Below, in pieces: positions 24,381-32,414 of a stretch of 33,172 bases of DNA. This DNA is from Bacteroidales bacterium. Its GTDB lineage: Bacteria > Bacteroidota > Bacteroidia > Bacteroidales > UBA932. Position 1 is the stretch's first letter. Each line of letters opens with the position of its first letter. The notes beneath the pieces were generated by a model, which saw only the letters and a program-made list of their open reading frames with translations, searched no databases and had not been told where the DNA came from. Both the position numbers and the translations under genes were made by a program. The DNA lies in NCBI GenBank assembly GCA_017451395.1, contig JAFSPR010000038.1, forward strand, positions 1-33,172, given 5' to 3'.

Positions 24381-25208
24381 TTAGATTTTTTCAATCATTT
24401 TTCCGATGAGCAGCGTCATCCTGGCCGCCGCAGCGTTTGCAGCGTCCACTACGTCCTGACCGTCGTTGACGTAATCGGGGGCGTAGTCGTCGTGGGCCTC
24501 GTTGGTGATGACGGAGATTCCGAAGACCGGGATTCCGGCGTGGCGGGCCACGATGACCTCAGGGATGGTGCTCATACCAACGGCGTCTCCGCCTATGAGA
24601 CGGAAATACTTGTACTCTGCGGGGGTCTCATAGGAAGGCCCCGTGCCGCCCACGTAAACGCCTTTCTGGAGTTTTATCCCAAGTTCTGCGGCAAGGCTTT
24701 CCGCCAGCCTTATGAGGCCGGGGTCATAGGGACGCGTCATATCGGGGAAACGCGGTCCGATTTCATCGAAATTGGGGCCGATAAGAGGGTTTGGCAGGAG
24801 GTTGATGTGGTCCTTTATGATCATAAGGTCCCCCACGTGGAAGCCAAGGTTGGTGCCGCCTGCGGCATTGGAAACGAAAAGGTACTTGATTCCCATCATC
24901 AGCATTACGCGGATGGGGAGCACCACCATATCCATACCGTAGCCCTCATAGTAGTGGATGCGGCCCTGCATTGCGATGACCTTCTTTCCGGAAAGCGTGC
25001 CGGCGATGTAATTGCCCTTGTGGCCCGTTGCGGTGGACACCGGGAAGCCCGGAAGATCCTTGTAAGGCACCGTGACGGGGTTTTCAATGGAATTGGCAAG
25101 GGACCCAAGGCCGCTCCCGAGGACTATGCCTATTTCCGGAGTGAAGCCCCAGAGCCGGGTTTCCAGCACGGAGACAATATCCTTTATCTTTTGAATTTTG
25201 GGATTCAT
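24381..25208 (-). CDS. Purine nucleoside phosphorylase paralogue 2 (inosine/guanosine type)
   Basis: Trimeric class-I PNP, 275 aa. Same motif order as the neighbour: [45 protein letters not shown] with the base-site glutamate, GGDAVGMST, and VITNEAH with Asn236 at the 6-oxopurine-specificity position. The expected substrates are inosine, guanosine and deoxy forms. The two genes are tandem duplicates with only 14 bp between them and long stretches nearly identical in protein and DNA. Expected to use inosine made by the amidohydrolase upstream. Confidence 0.94.
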   Translation of the reverse strand: MNPKIQKIKDIVSVLETRLWGFTPEIGIVLGSGLGSLANSIENPVTVPYKDLPGFPVSTATGHKGNYIAGTLSGKKVIAMQGRIHYYEGYGMDMVVLPIRVMLMMGIKYLFVSNAAGGTNLGFHVGDLMIIKDHINLLPNPLIGPNFDEIGPRFPDMTRPYDPGLIRLAESLAAELGIKLQKGVYVGGTGPSYETPAEYKYFRLIGGDAVGMSTIPEVIVARHAGIPVFGISVITNEAHDDYAPDYVNDGQDVVDAANAAAARMTLLIGKMIEKI

Positions 25209-25217
25209 ATTATGTGG

Positions 25218-26465
25218 TTAGATTTGCTTCAGAACTTTCCTTGCCTCACGGATTATTTCCTTCTCATCCTTCACCTTGCGGTTTCTCATAATCCATTTTC
25301 CGCCTGCCATTACGTCCGTTATCACATCGCTGTGGGCGGCGTACACAAGGTTTGCGAGGGTGGGGGCGGGGGAGATGAACTCCGTGCCGCCAAGGTCCAC
25401 GAGGGATAGGTCGGCCAGCATCCCCTCCTTGATTTCACCTGTGTTGATGCCAAGGGCCTTTGCCCCGTTTGAGGTGGCGCTTGCAAGAAGGTCATAAAGG
25501 GGAAGCGCGGCGGGATCCCTTCTCCAGGCCTTCTGGACCATAGCGCTGTTTTTCATATGCTCAAGTATATCCACGGTGTTTGAAGATGCCGCTCCGTCAG
25601 TGCCCAGGCATACGTTGGCGCCGGCTTCCTGAAGTTCCTTGAAGCGGAACTGATAGCCGGAAGCAAGTTTGAGGTTGGAGTTTATGTTGTGGACGCAACT
25701 CACCTTGTGGTCTCCAAGGATCTCAATATCTTTGTCGGAAAGGAAAAGGCAGTGCGCCGCAATTACGTCAGGGCCGAAAATCCCCAGAGCGTCAAAATAC
25801 TCGGTGGGGGAGAGTCCCTTGTGGAGCCTCCGGCAGTCCTGGTCTTCCTGGGCGGTTTCCGCAAGGTGCATATGGATGCGGAGGCCGCGGTCACGGGCGA
25901 AATCCGCCGCCCAGAGGATATTCTCCTCCGTTACCGTGTAGACGGAATGGATGGAGATTGTGAAAATGGACTTCTGACCCCAGTCCAGGGATTTCTCGTA
26001 GAGTTTCTGGCAGGCTATGCGCTGCATTGCCGCCATCTTTGGGTCCTGGGAATCCAGGAAGATGAAGGAAACGGCAGGCCGAAGGCCCATTTCCACGGCG
26101 GCCTTACGGGCGTGGGAGGGGAACCAGTACTGGTCGTTGAAAGTGGTGGTGCCGCTCTTTATCATCTCAAGGCAGGCCGCCTTGGTGCCCCAGTAGATGA
26201 ACTCTCCGTCCATCTTTGCTTCCGAAGCCCACACTTTGTCAAGCCACTGGTAAAGCGTGAGGTCTTCGTTGATTCCGCGCAGCATTATCATTGCGGCGTG
26301 GGTGTGGGCGTTCACAAAACCCGGAATCACAGCCTTTCCGCTGCAGTCAATAACTTCTTCCGTGGAAGGTATTTCCAGAGGGTCCCTGCTCACCTTGGCG
26401 ATGAGGTTGCCCTGAATGAGGATATCGGCCCGGGAGTCTTCCCAGAGTACGTTTTTGAGCAGCAT
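25218..26465 (-). CDS. Amidohydrolase, SAH/MTA/adenosine deaminase-like (MtaD/SsnA type)
   Basis: Cytosolic metal-dependent deaminase of the amidohydrolase superfamily, 415 aa. Metal ligands: His54-x-His56 in GFVNAHTHAAM, His in HMHLAET, His in AAHCLFLS and Asp in CLGTDGAASSN, as in the MtaD/TrzN-like branch. The ML-RGINEDLTLYQWL stretch is typical of S-adenosylhomocysteine/5'-methylthioadenosine deaminases. Exact substrate (adenosine, MTA, SAH) is not decided by sequence. It heads an operon with two nucleoside phosphorylases 9 and 14 bp apart, which supports deamination of an adenine nucleoside to the inosine analogue followed by phosphorolysis. A weak -7-like box (AACCTTTG) lies just upstream. 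Confidence 0.88.
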   Translation of the reverse strand: MLLKNVLWEDSRADILIQGNLIAKVSRDPLEIPSTEEVIDCSGKAVIPGFVNAHTHAAMIMLRGINEDLTLYQWLDKVWASEAKMDGEFIYWGTKAACLEMIKSGTTTFNDQYWFPSHARKAAVEMGLRPAVSFIFLDSQDPKMAAMQRIACQKLYEKSLDWGQKSIFTISIHSVYTVTEENILWAADFARDRGLRIHMHLAETAQEDQDCRRLHKGLSPTEYFDALGIFGPDVIAAHCLFLSDKDIEILGDHKVSCVHNINSNLKLASGYQFRFKELQEAGANVCLGTDGAASSNTVDILEHMKNSAMVQKAWRRDPAALPLYDLLASATSNGAKALGINTGEIKEGMLADLSLVDLGGTEFISPAPTLANLVYAAHSDVITDVMAGGKWIMRNRKVKDEKEIIREARKVLKQI

Positions 26466-26473
26466 AGTTAAGA

Positions 26474-26481
26474 CAAAGGTT
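26474..26481 (-). promoter_or_regulatory. Imperfect -7 box upstream of the amidohydrolase operon
   Basis: Minus strand AACCTTTG, one base off TAnnTTTG, 9 bp above the ATG at 26465 and overlapping the tail of the preceding terminator. Confidence 0.3.
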
Positions 26482-26482
26482 C

Positions 26483-26511
26483 AAAAAACCCGGCGCAATA
26501 TGTGCCGGGTT
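26483..26511 (-). terminator. Rho-independent terminator of the PUR-domain gene
   Basis: On the minus strand AACCCGGC pairs with GCCGGGTT around an A/T loop, followed by a run of T residues; it begins 6 bp after the stop at 26517. It separates this gene from the purine salvage operon. Confidence 0.85.
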
Positions 26512-26516
26512 AAGGT

Positions 26517-26867
26517 TTAAAACTCAGTCTCCTCACCACCGTCCTGCTCCTCCCGGGAGGGGTACTGACGGATGGGTTGGTCGTGGAGGAGGTTGTGCAT
26601 AATGTACTGCACGGCCTCCTGCAGGCCCTCGGAGAATTTCTCGAAGTCTTCCTTATAAAGGAATATCTTGTGCTTGTCATACACGAAAGAGCCGTCACGC
26701 TCAGTGCGGCGCTTGCTCTCCGTTATGGTAAGATAGTAGTCGTTGTTGCCTTTGGTGCTTTTGACATCAAAGAAATAGGTGCGCTTACCTGCCCTCACAG
26801 GCTTTGAGTAAACGTCCTCAGAGCCCCGCTCCCGGTCACGTGACCTTTCAAAATCTTCACTGTACAT
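26517..26867 (-). CDS. PUR-alpha-like nucleic-acid-binding protein (DUF3276)
   Basis: Small protein, 116 aa, matching the DUF3276/PUR family conserved in Bacteroidota and spirochaetes (BpuR-like). Core: SKPVRAGKRTYFFDVKSTKGNDYYLTITESKRR-type strand pattern (shown here in pieces: RAGKRTYFFDVK, YYLTITESKR), then HKIFLYKEDFEKFSEGLQEAV helix. The N-terminus has a charged, probably disordered ERSRDRERG run. Predicted to bind single-stranded DNA or RNA; BpuR in Borrelia acts as a post-transcriptional regulator. Single gene with own promoter and terminator, divergent from nusB. Confidence 0.88.
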   Translation of the reverse strand: MYSEDFERSRDRERGSEDVYSKPVRAGKRTYFFDVKSTKGNNDYYLTITESKRRTERDGSFVYDKHKIFLYKEDFEKFSEGLQEAVQYIMHNLLHDQPIRQYPSREEQDGGEETEF

Positions 26868-26899
26868 CTCTCTTGTCTGTTTTTAAAAGATTGTAAGCA

Positions 26900-26907
26900 C
26901 AAATATA
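26900..26907 (-). promoter_or_regulatory. -7 promoter box of the PUR-domain gene
   Basis: Minus strand TATATTTG, exact TAnnTTTG; leader about 25 nt to the ATG at 26867. Divergent from the nusB box. Confidence 0.6.
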
Positions 26908-26929
26908 ACTATTATTATTTAAAAATCGC

Positions 26930-26937
26930 TATCTTTG
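26930..26937 (+). promoter_or_regulatory. -7 promoter box of nusB operon
   Basis: TATCTTTG, exact match, 17 bp before the nusB ATG at 26955. The upstream region is A/T-only rich; no TTTG -33. Confidence 0.6.
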
Positions 26938-26954
26938 CGGAAATTATTTGACAT

Positions 26955-27911
26955 ATGCTTAACAGACGAATCTTACGTATCAAGGCCTTCAAGGTGCTGT
27001 ATTCCTATGCAGAGAATCCTGCCCTTACGCTGAAGGAAGCGCTGGGGAGCCTTGAGACATCTGAGGAAGCCACCAGGGACTTGTATCTGTATATGCTGCT
27101 CATCATTCCTGCCATCACGCAGGTTGCGCAGCGCCGCATAGAGGCCGCAAAGGGCAAGTTCAATCCCACAGAGGAGGACCTCAATCCCAATATGAAGTTC
27201 GTCCGTAACGGTGTATCGGCCCTTCTGGAGGGAGACCCTGACTTTCTGAGGCTCACTGAAAAGAAAAAGATGTCCTGGGCCCAGCAGGACGCCTTCCTCT
27301 CGGATCTTTACAATCGCGTCAGGTCACGTCAGTATTTCCTTGATTATATGGCATCGGAGACTTCTTCCATAAAGGAGGACGCCGCTCTCTGGAAGTGCGT
27401 CTTCGAGGAAGAGTTCGAGGATGACCCTTCTCTTGAGGCCATCCTTGAGGATGCTTCCATCCACTGGGCCGATGACCTTGCCTACGCCCTTGGAACGTGC
27501 ATCCGCTCCCTGGATGAGATAGGCCGCCTTGGAAGGTGGAGTTTTCCTCCGCTCTACCAGAGCGACATCCTCATTGCCCAGGGCAGGGAGGCAAGCAGTG
27601 ACGCTGAATTCGTAAAAAGGCTTCTCACCACCGCCTACGGCCGTTTCCAGGAGTATAACAGCTTCATAGCGGGCTCCGTCTCCAAATGGGACCAGGACCG
27701 TCTCTACACCACGGACATTGTTCTCATAGCAATGGGCCTTGCGGAAGCCGAGGCTTTCCCGGACATCCCCGTGAAGGTAACCATCAACGAATACGTTGAA
27801 ATCTCCAAGTATTACTCCACCCCCAAGAGCCGCGGCTTCGTGAACGGCATACTTGACCGTCTCATCAAGCAGCGTGAAGCGGAGGGGATCATAGTCAAAA
27901 ACAACATCTAA
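26955..27911 (+). CDS. nusB: Transcription antitermination factor NusB (long Bacteroidota form)
   Basis: RNA-binding antitermination factor acting with NusE (S10) on boxA, mainly in rRNA transcription. 318 aa, about twice the length of E. coli NusB, which is usual for this phylum: the NusB fold occupies roughly 190-310, ending in DIVLIAMGLAEAEAFPDIPVKVTINEYVEISKYYS-type helices (pieces: PVKVTINEYVEISK, KSRGFVNGILDRL). N-terminal RRILRIKAFKVLYSYAE also matches the first NusB helix. First gene of a run with yajC, ybbR and coaE, spaced by 5, 9 and 3 bp. Confidence 0.93.
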   Translation: MLNRRILRIKAFKVLYSYAENPALTLKEALGSLETSEEATRDLYLYMLLIIPAITQVAQRRIEAAKGKFNPTEEDLNPNMKFVRNGVSALLEGDPDFLRLTEKKKMSWAQQDAFLSDLYNRVRSRQYFLDYMASETSSIKEDAALWKCVFEEEFEDDPSLEAILEDASIHWADDLAYALGTCIRSLDEIGRLGRWSFPPLYQSDILIAQGREASSDAEFVKRLLTTAYGRFQEYNSFIAGSVSKWDQDRLYTTDIVLIAMGLAEAEAFPDIPVKVTINEYVEISKYYSTPKSRGFVNGILDRLIKQREAEGIIVKNNI

Positions 27912-27916
27912 TAATA

Positions 27917-28231
27917 ATGAACACACTTTTTGTCGCACTTCAGGCAGCGCAGCCCCAGCAGGGCAGCGCCCTTCCCACAATCATCATGTTCGCCGCCATC
28001 ATCCTTGTGATGTGGCTCTTTATGATCCGTCCCCAGCGCAAGCAGCAGAAGGAACTCCAGGAGTTCCGCAACTCCCTCAAGAAGGGTGACAAGGTTGTCA
28101 CCGTCGGCGGCATCTACGGAGAGATTGTGGAGGTGAATGAGAAAACCGCCCTCCTCAAGGTGGACGGAGACGTCAAACTCCGCGTGGACAAGCAGGGCCT
28201 CCAGAAGGACTATTCAGAGGTTCAGAAGTAG
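27917..28231 (+). CDS. yajC: Preprotein translocase subunit YajC
   Basis: Accessory subunit of the SecDF-YajC inner-membrane complex. 104 aa: a short N-terminal segment, one membrane helix at about 20-37 (TIIMFAAIILVMWLFMI) followed by the diagnostic RPQRKQQKELQEF, then KGDKVVTVGGIYGEIVEV and a short beta domain. Start ATG 27917 is 5 bp after the nusB stop. Confidence 0.95.
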   Translation: MNTLFVALQAAQPQQGSALPTIIMFAAIILVMWLFMIRPQRKQQKELQEFRNSLKKGDKVVTVGGIYGEIVEVNEKTALLKVDGDVKLRVDKQGLQKDYSEVQK

Positions 28232-28240
28232 CCTTAGGCA

Positions 28241-29209
28241 ATGTCCCTCAGGGAGAGAATAGGCAGGCATAAGAAAGCCCTGGGAAGGGAGTGGGTCATC
28301 CTGGCCGCCTCCGTTCTCATTGCGGGCCTTATCTGGTTCCTGTCCCAGCTCTCCAATGTCTATACCGGAACCATAAGTGTCCCTGTCGTGGCCGAATGCA
28401 ATATCGACGGCCACAGGGGAACATCGGCCAATACCGTTGTGGTAAGCGCACGCTGCCGCACTGACGGCTTCCGCCTTGTGAGGGAGCACAGCCGCAAGGA
28501 GAAGAAGGTGGTGACGGTTGCCTTCGACAGAGGAGATCTCCGCCGCACCGGTCCTGAGACTTTCAGCGTAATAGGCGGCGCCAAGAACAACTACATAAGC
28601 CAGTTCTTCGGGGAAGGCACTGCCGTTGAGGCCTTCATAACCGACACCCTCAGTTTCGTGTTTCCCCGGGAAATGAACAAGAAGGTGCCAGTGGAGGTGC
28701 CGCACTCGCTTCACTGCCGTTCCCAGTATATGCTGGGAGCCCCTTTCCGCTTCACCCCGGACTCCGTCACGGTGTATGCCCAGGCCGATATCCTGGATGG
28801 CATCGAGAAGGTTTCATCGGCCCGTCTTGTGATGACGGACCTTCATACTTCCCAGCACGGCATCCTCAAACTGGAGGAGATTCCGGGCGTGAGGATGTCC
28901 AAGACGGAGGTGAGTTACGAGGTCCCGGTTTCACGTTATGTGGAACTCCGCACCACGGTTCCCGTAGAGGTCTGGAACTTGCCTGCGGGGCACCAGCTTC
29001 AGGTTTTTCCTCCCACGGCGTCAGTTGTGATGCGCTGCGCCTTCCCGCTTAAGAAGGACCCGCTGTCCTCTTTCAAACTGTATGTGGATTACCGCGATTT
29101 CAGCGCTTCCCTCAGCGGCCGATGCGCTCCCCGCATCCTGAGGCTGCCTTCCGGGGTGCTGGAGTACCAGGTGGATCCCGAGGTTTTTGACTGCGTGGAG
29201 GTGAAGTAG
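28241..29209 (+). CDS. YbbR-domain protein
   Basis: Membrane-anchored extracytoplasmic protein, 322 aa. One N-terminal membrane helix (about 19-38), then YbbR-like beta repeats (e.g. VPVVAECNIDG, FTPDSVTVYAQADILDGIEKV in parts, PVSRYVELRTTVPVEV). YbbR proteins of Firmicutes (CdaR) regulate the c-di-AMP cyclase CdaA; in Bacteroidota the gene normally sits between yajC and coaE as here, and its role is less clear. No catalytic motif seen. Starts 9 bp after yajC. Confidence 0.87.
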   Translation: MSLRERIGRHKKALGREWVILAASVLIAGLIWFLSQLSNVYTGTISVPVVAECNIDGHRGTSANTVVVSARCRTDGFRLVREHSRKEKKVVTVAFDRGDLRRTGPETFSVIGGAKNNYISQFFGEGTAVEAFITDTLSFVFPREMNKKVPVEVPHSLHCRSQYMLGAPFRFTPDSVTVYAQADILDGIEKVSSARLVMTDLHTSQHGILKLEEIPGVRMSKTEVSYEVPVSRYVELRTTVPVEVWNLPAGHQLQVFPPTASVVMRCAFPLKKDPLSSFKLYVDYRDFSASLSGRCAPRILRLPSGVLEYQVDPEVFDCVEVK

Positions 29210-29212
29210 GGG

Positions 29213-29788
29213 ATGCTCACCGTAATTGTCACAGGTATGATAGGCAGCGGAAAGTCCGCTGTATGCGCCCTTCTTTCAAAGAGGGGCATTCCTGTATATG
29301 ACTCTGACTCCCGCACAAAGGCGCTCTATGACACCGTGCCGGGGCTGAAAGATAGAATTGAGGCGGAATTGGGCGTGCTGTTTTCCGGCCTTGCAAAGGT
29401 CATCTTTTCAGATGCCGGCGCAAGGGAAAAACTTGAGGCCATAGTCTATCCACTTGTCAAGGCCGATTTCGAGGCCTGGCGTGACGCCCAGAAAGATGCC
29501 CCATTTGTAGTGCTGGAATCGGCCATAATCCTCTCCAAACCCATCTTTGACGGCATTGCAGATTATGTGGTGGCGGTGACGGCGCCGGATGAAGTGCGCT
29601 TTTCCCGCCTCATCGAAAGAGGCCTCTCTGAGGAAGACGCCCGCCGCCGTATGGCCTCCCAGTCCCTGGACCTTTCAAAGGCCGATGCCGTCATTCACAA
29701 CGACGGTACCCTCCAGAGCCTTTCCCGCCGGGTAAGCCGTGTCTTTTTCGGCAAAAATAGTTATATTTGTAAGTTAGAAAACAAATAA
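29213..29788 (+). CDS. coaE: Dephospho-CoA kinase
   Basis: Last step of coenzyme A synthesis: ATP-dependent phosphorylation of dephospho-CoA. 191 aa, complete. Walker A VTGMIGSGKS (6-15), DSDSRTKALYD base/substrate site, then YPLVKADFEAW and VLESAIIL, and the lid SRLIERGLSEEDARRRMASQ, all CoaE-typical. Follows ybbR by 3 bp. Its 3' end contains the -7 promoter box for the next gene. Confidence 0.94.
   Translation: MLTVIVTGMIGSGKSAVCALLSKRGIPVYDSDSRTKALYDTVPGLKDRIEAELGVLFSGLAKVIFSDAGAREKLEAIVYPLVKADFEAWRDAQKDAPFVVLESAIILSKPIFDGIADYVVAVTAPDEVRFSRLIERGLSEEDARRRMASQSLDLSKADAVIHNDGTLQSLSRRVSRVFFGKNSYICKLENK
29762..29769 (+). promoter_or_regulatory. Internal -7 promoter box for the DUF5606/rimO genes
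   Basis: TATATTTG within the last codons of coaE, 27 bp before the ATG at 29797; probably adds transcription for DUF5606-rimO-lipoprotein. No clear TTTG -33. Confidence 0.5.
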
Positions 29789-29796
29789 GTCAAAAT

Positions 29797-30234
29797 ATGA
29801 AAACAGATCTTGCAAAAATCCTTTCCGTCCGTGGTCAGCACGGCCTTTTCAACTATATCGCGCAGTCCCGCCAGGGTGCAATCGTAGAGGCTCTTGACAC
29901 GGGGAAGCGCCTCAATGTGAGCGCATCGGCCGGTATCACTTCCCTTGCCGACATCTCCATCTACACCACTGAGGAGGAGATTAAACTCCAGGAGGTTCTC
30001 CTCAAGATGAAGGAGGTCCTGGGGGACGCTGAGGCTCCCGCTCCTAAGGCTCCCGAAGCCGATTTCAAGGCTCTCTTTGAGAAAGCCCTCCCGGACTATG
30101 ACCGTGACCGCTTCTACGTGTCTCACATGAAGAAGGTGGCCGAATGGTACAACATCCTTTCCAAGTACGCCTCATTTGACTTCCTCACCGACGAAGAACG
30201 TGAGGCCGAGGCCGCAAAGAACGAGGAGGCCTAA
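29797..30234 (+). CDS. DUF5606-family protein
   Basis: 145 aa, cytosolic, no signal. The N-terminal 70 residues (LAKILSVRGQHGLFNYIAQSRQGAIVEAL in parts, then LADISIYTTEEEIKL) match the conserved Bacteroidota family I know as DUF5606; an Ala/Pro hinge (EAPAPKAPEAD) leads to a conserved helical tail with LPDYDRDRFYVSHMKKV and WYNIL. Function unknown. Its stop overlaps the rimO start (TAATG), and GGAGG within its last codons can serve as the rimO ribosome-binding site. Confidence 0.82.
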   Translation: MKTDLAKILSVRGQHGLFNYIAQSRQGAIVEALDTGKRLNVSASAGITSLADISIYTTEEEIKLQEVLLKMKEVLGDAEAPAPKAPEADFKALFEKALPDYDRDRFYVSHMKKVAEWYNILSKYASFDFLTDEEREAEAAKNEEA

Positions 30235-31535
30235 TGCAGACCCTCCGGGTCATAACTCTGGGCTGTTCCAAGAACACCGTAGACACTGAGCACCTTCTGT
30301 ATCAGGTACGGGGTTCCTATGAGATAGTTCCTGAGGACGATCCCCGCGCCGTGGACGTTGAGGCCATCAACACCTGCGGCTTCATAGGGGACGCCAAGGA
30401 GCAGTCCATCCAGGTAATCCTGGAGGCCGCCCAGAAGAAGCAGGAAGGCCTTATAGGCCGTCTCCTTGTCTTTGGCTGCCTGTCCCAGCGGTATTCCTCT
30501 GAACTTCCTGACCTTATCCCGGAGGTGGACGGATGGTTCGGCGCCCGTGAACTGGATTCACTGGTGACGGCCCTTGGCTGCAAGCCATCGGTGGAATCGG
30601 CCCATAAACGCATACTTACAGCCCCGGGAAGGCCCTACGCCTTCTTCAAGATTTCCGAGGGCTGCAACAGGCGCTGCTCCTACTGCACCATCCCTTTCAT
30701 CCGAGGCCCTCACAGGTCCGTCCCCATTGAAACACTGGTGGCGGAGGCCCGTGAACTGGCCTCCCAGGGTATCAGGGAACTTGTGATCATTGCCCAGGAC
30801 ACCACCTACTACGGCCTGGACATTTACGGCAAGCGCTCCCTGGCCCGTCTTTTACGGGAACTTTCAAAGGTAGATGGCATAGAGTGGCTCCGGATCCATT
30901 ACTCATATCCCGCGGATTTCCCGGAGGATGTTCTGGATGAAATGGCTACCAATCCCAAGGTGTGCCGGTATATGGATATACCGCTCCAGCATATCTCAGA
31001 CAAGGTTCTTGCGGCAATGCACAGGGGGGTGGACGGCGCCTGGACAAAGGCCCTCATCAAGAGGATGAGAGAACGCGTGCCCGGAGTAGTCCTCCGAACT
31101 ACAATGATAGTGGGCCACCCCGGAGAAGGTACCCGTGAATTCAATGAACTCCTCAAGTTTGTCAAGGATGCCCGTTTCCAAAGGCTTGGCGCCTTCACAT
31201 ACTCTGAGGAGGAAGGAACCTTCGGGGCGGAGAATCTTCCTGATTCCGTACGCCCTTCCACAAAGAAAAAACGCCTGGACGCCCTTATGGAAGCCCAGCG
31301 TGGCATTTCTCTTGCATACAATCAGTCAAGAATCGGCACGGATGAAAAAGTGCTGGCAGACTCCCTTCAGGACGGCACCCTTGTATGCCGTTCGGAGTTT
31401 GAGAGCCCGGAGGTTGACGGGGAAATCCTTGTCAAGGCTCCGTCCGGCATTGATGCGGCCTCCCTTGTGGGGACCTTCTTCAACGTCAGGATAACCGGTG
31501 CCGACGAATATGATTTAATTGCGGAAATAATATGA
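30234..31535 (+). CDS. rimO: Ribosomal protein uS12 methylthiotransferase RimO
   Basis: Radical-SAM enzyme adding a methylthio group to Asp89 (E. coli numbering) of ribosomal protein S12. 433 aa. N-terminal UPF0004 domain with the three auxiliary-cluster cysteines Cys11 (LGCSKN), Cys48 (NTCGF) and Cys82 (FGCLSQ); radical-SAM CxxxCxxC at Cys144/148/151 (GCNRRCSYC); conserved IPFIRGPHRS, IDIPLQH-like MDIPLQH and TTMIVGHPGE; C-terminal TRAM domain from about 370. Translation is coupled to DUF5606 (TAATG) and to the following lipoprotein (ATGA). Confidence 0.95.
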   Translation: MQTLRVITLGCSKNTVDTEHLLYQVRGSYEIVPEDDPRAVDVEAINTCGFIGDAKEQSIQVILEAAQKKQEGLIGRLLVFGCLSQRYSSELPDLIPEVDGWFGARELDSLVTALGCKPSVESAHKRILTAPGRPYAFFKISEGCNRRCSYCTIPFIRGPHRSVPIETLVAEARELASQGIRELVIIAQDTTYYGLDIYGKRSLARLLRELSKVDGIEWLRIHYSYPADFPEDVLDEMATNPKVCRYMDIPLQHISDKVLAAMHRGVDGAWTKALIKRMRERVPGVVLRTTMIVGHPGEGTREFNELLKFVKDARFQRLGAFTYSEEEGTFGAENLPDSVRPSTKKKRLDALMEAQRGISLAYNQSRIGTDEKVLADSLQDGTLVCRSEFESPEVDGEILVKAPSGIDAASLVGTFFNVRITGADEYDLIAEII

Positions 31536-32359
31536 AAAAACTCCTTTTCCCGCTTCTGGCGCTTTTAGCGATATTCTCCTCCTGCTCCCCGCAGGTGTAT
31601 TCGCTTGTCCTTGACGTGCGCCAGCCGTCACAGTCAGGGCTTGACCTTGCCCGGAAGTCGATGGCCATAGTGACTATGGAAACCCCCGATTCAACCTTCG
31701 ACCGCAACGCGGCGTCGGCGATGGCCCGCGTGCTGGAGCAGGATTACTTCGGCGGAGATGAAGTGGTGCAGATGTACCGCGTCCCGGCGGCCGATTCCGT
31801 TTCCCTTGACCTTATGCGCTCCCTCGTTATGGATACCGAGGCCGATGTAGTGTTCCTTATGTCATCGGCCATAGGAATGCCCGACGAAAAGGCGCGCCTG
31901 CCTCTCAAGACCAATCTCAGCGTCTACGACAGTATGGGCGAAGACAAGGTGCACCGCTTCAAGGGCAGCGCCTTCCTTACGCCAAAGGATGCGGCATCTG
32001 ACCTTTCCGACGAAGCGGACAAAGTGGGCGGCCGCATTGCCACCCGCTTCCTTTCCACCTGGAAGACGGAGAGTTTCAGCCTGTACTATTTTGACGACTT
32101 CTCCTCCTCAACCTGGGAGAAGGCCCTGAAACTTGCCTATGAGAACAAGTTCGGGAAGGCTATAGATGTCTGGAGCCAGTTCGTAAAGGGCGGAAGCGCC
32201 CTCAAAAGGGCTGCCGCATCCTACAATATCGCTATGGCATTCTACCTTCTTGAGGACTACGAGATGGCTGCAAAATGGCTGGATATGGCCGATTCCCTTG
32301 AAAATCTTTCACTTTCTCCGGGGCTCAGAAAAAGGATAAAATCCCGTTTGGAAAAGTAA
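31532..32359 (+). CDS. Lipoprotein of unknown function, DUF6340-like
   Basis: 275 aa with a lipoprotein signal (lipobox FSSC, Cys18). After the anchor comes a 110-residue alpha/beta domain (VYSLVLDVRQPS, MAIVTMETPDST, VVFLMSSAIG), a short linker, and a C-terminal helical segment (about 200-270) with KALKLAYENKFGKAIDVWSQ and AASYNIAMAFYLLEDYEMAAKWLDMA, which resembles one to two TPR-like hairpins. It resembles DUF6340 lipoproteins from memory; no enzymatic motif. The ATG overlaps the rimO stop (ATGA). Its last codons contain the pckA -33 element. Confidence 0.78.
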   Translation: MKKLLFPLLALLAIFSSCSPQVYSLVLDVRQPSQSGLDLARKSMAIVTMETPDSTFDRNAASAMARVLEQDYFGGDEVVQMYRVPAADSVSLDLMRSLVMDTEADVVFLMSSAIGMPDEKARLPLKTNLSVYDSMGEDKVHRFKGSAFLTPKDAASDLSDEADKVGGRIATRFLSTWKTESFSLYYFDDFSSSTWEKALKLAYENKFGKAIDVWSQFVKGGSALKRAAASYNIAMAFYLLEDYEMAAKWLDMADSLENLSLSPGLRKRIKSRLEK

Positions 32360-32378
32360 GGTAAAATAGGTAAATTTG
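32347..32378 (+). promoter_or_regulatory. Promoter of pckA
   Basis: TTTG (32347-32350), 20-bp spacer, TAAATTTG (32371-32378): both elements near ideal. Expected start near 32385, leader about 30 nt, A/T-rich. The -33 box lies within the end of the lipoprotein gene. Confidence 0.75.
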
Positions 32379-32414
32379 TAGACTGGAATTTAAAATCTAA
32401 TTATATAAGTCATT

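Noticed and set aside
24195-25409. Long open frame (about 404 codons) on the plus strand across the PNP region
   Set aside because: Antisense to two well-supported PNP genes and part of the amidohydrolase; composition is that of a shadow frame.
26834-26845. GGTCACGTGACC, a 12-bp palindrome containing CACGTG
   Set aside because: Considered as a third parS site, but the flanks do not match the ParB consensus and it is inside the PUR-domain coding sequence.
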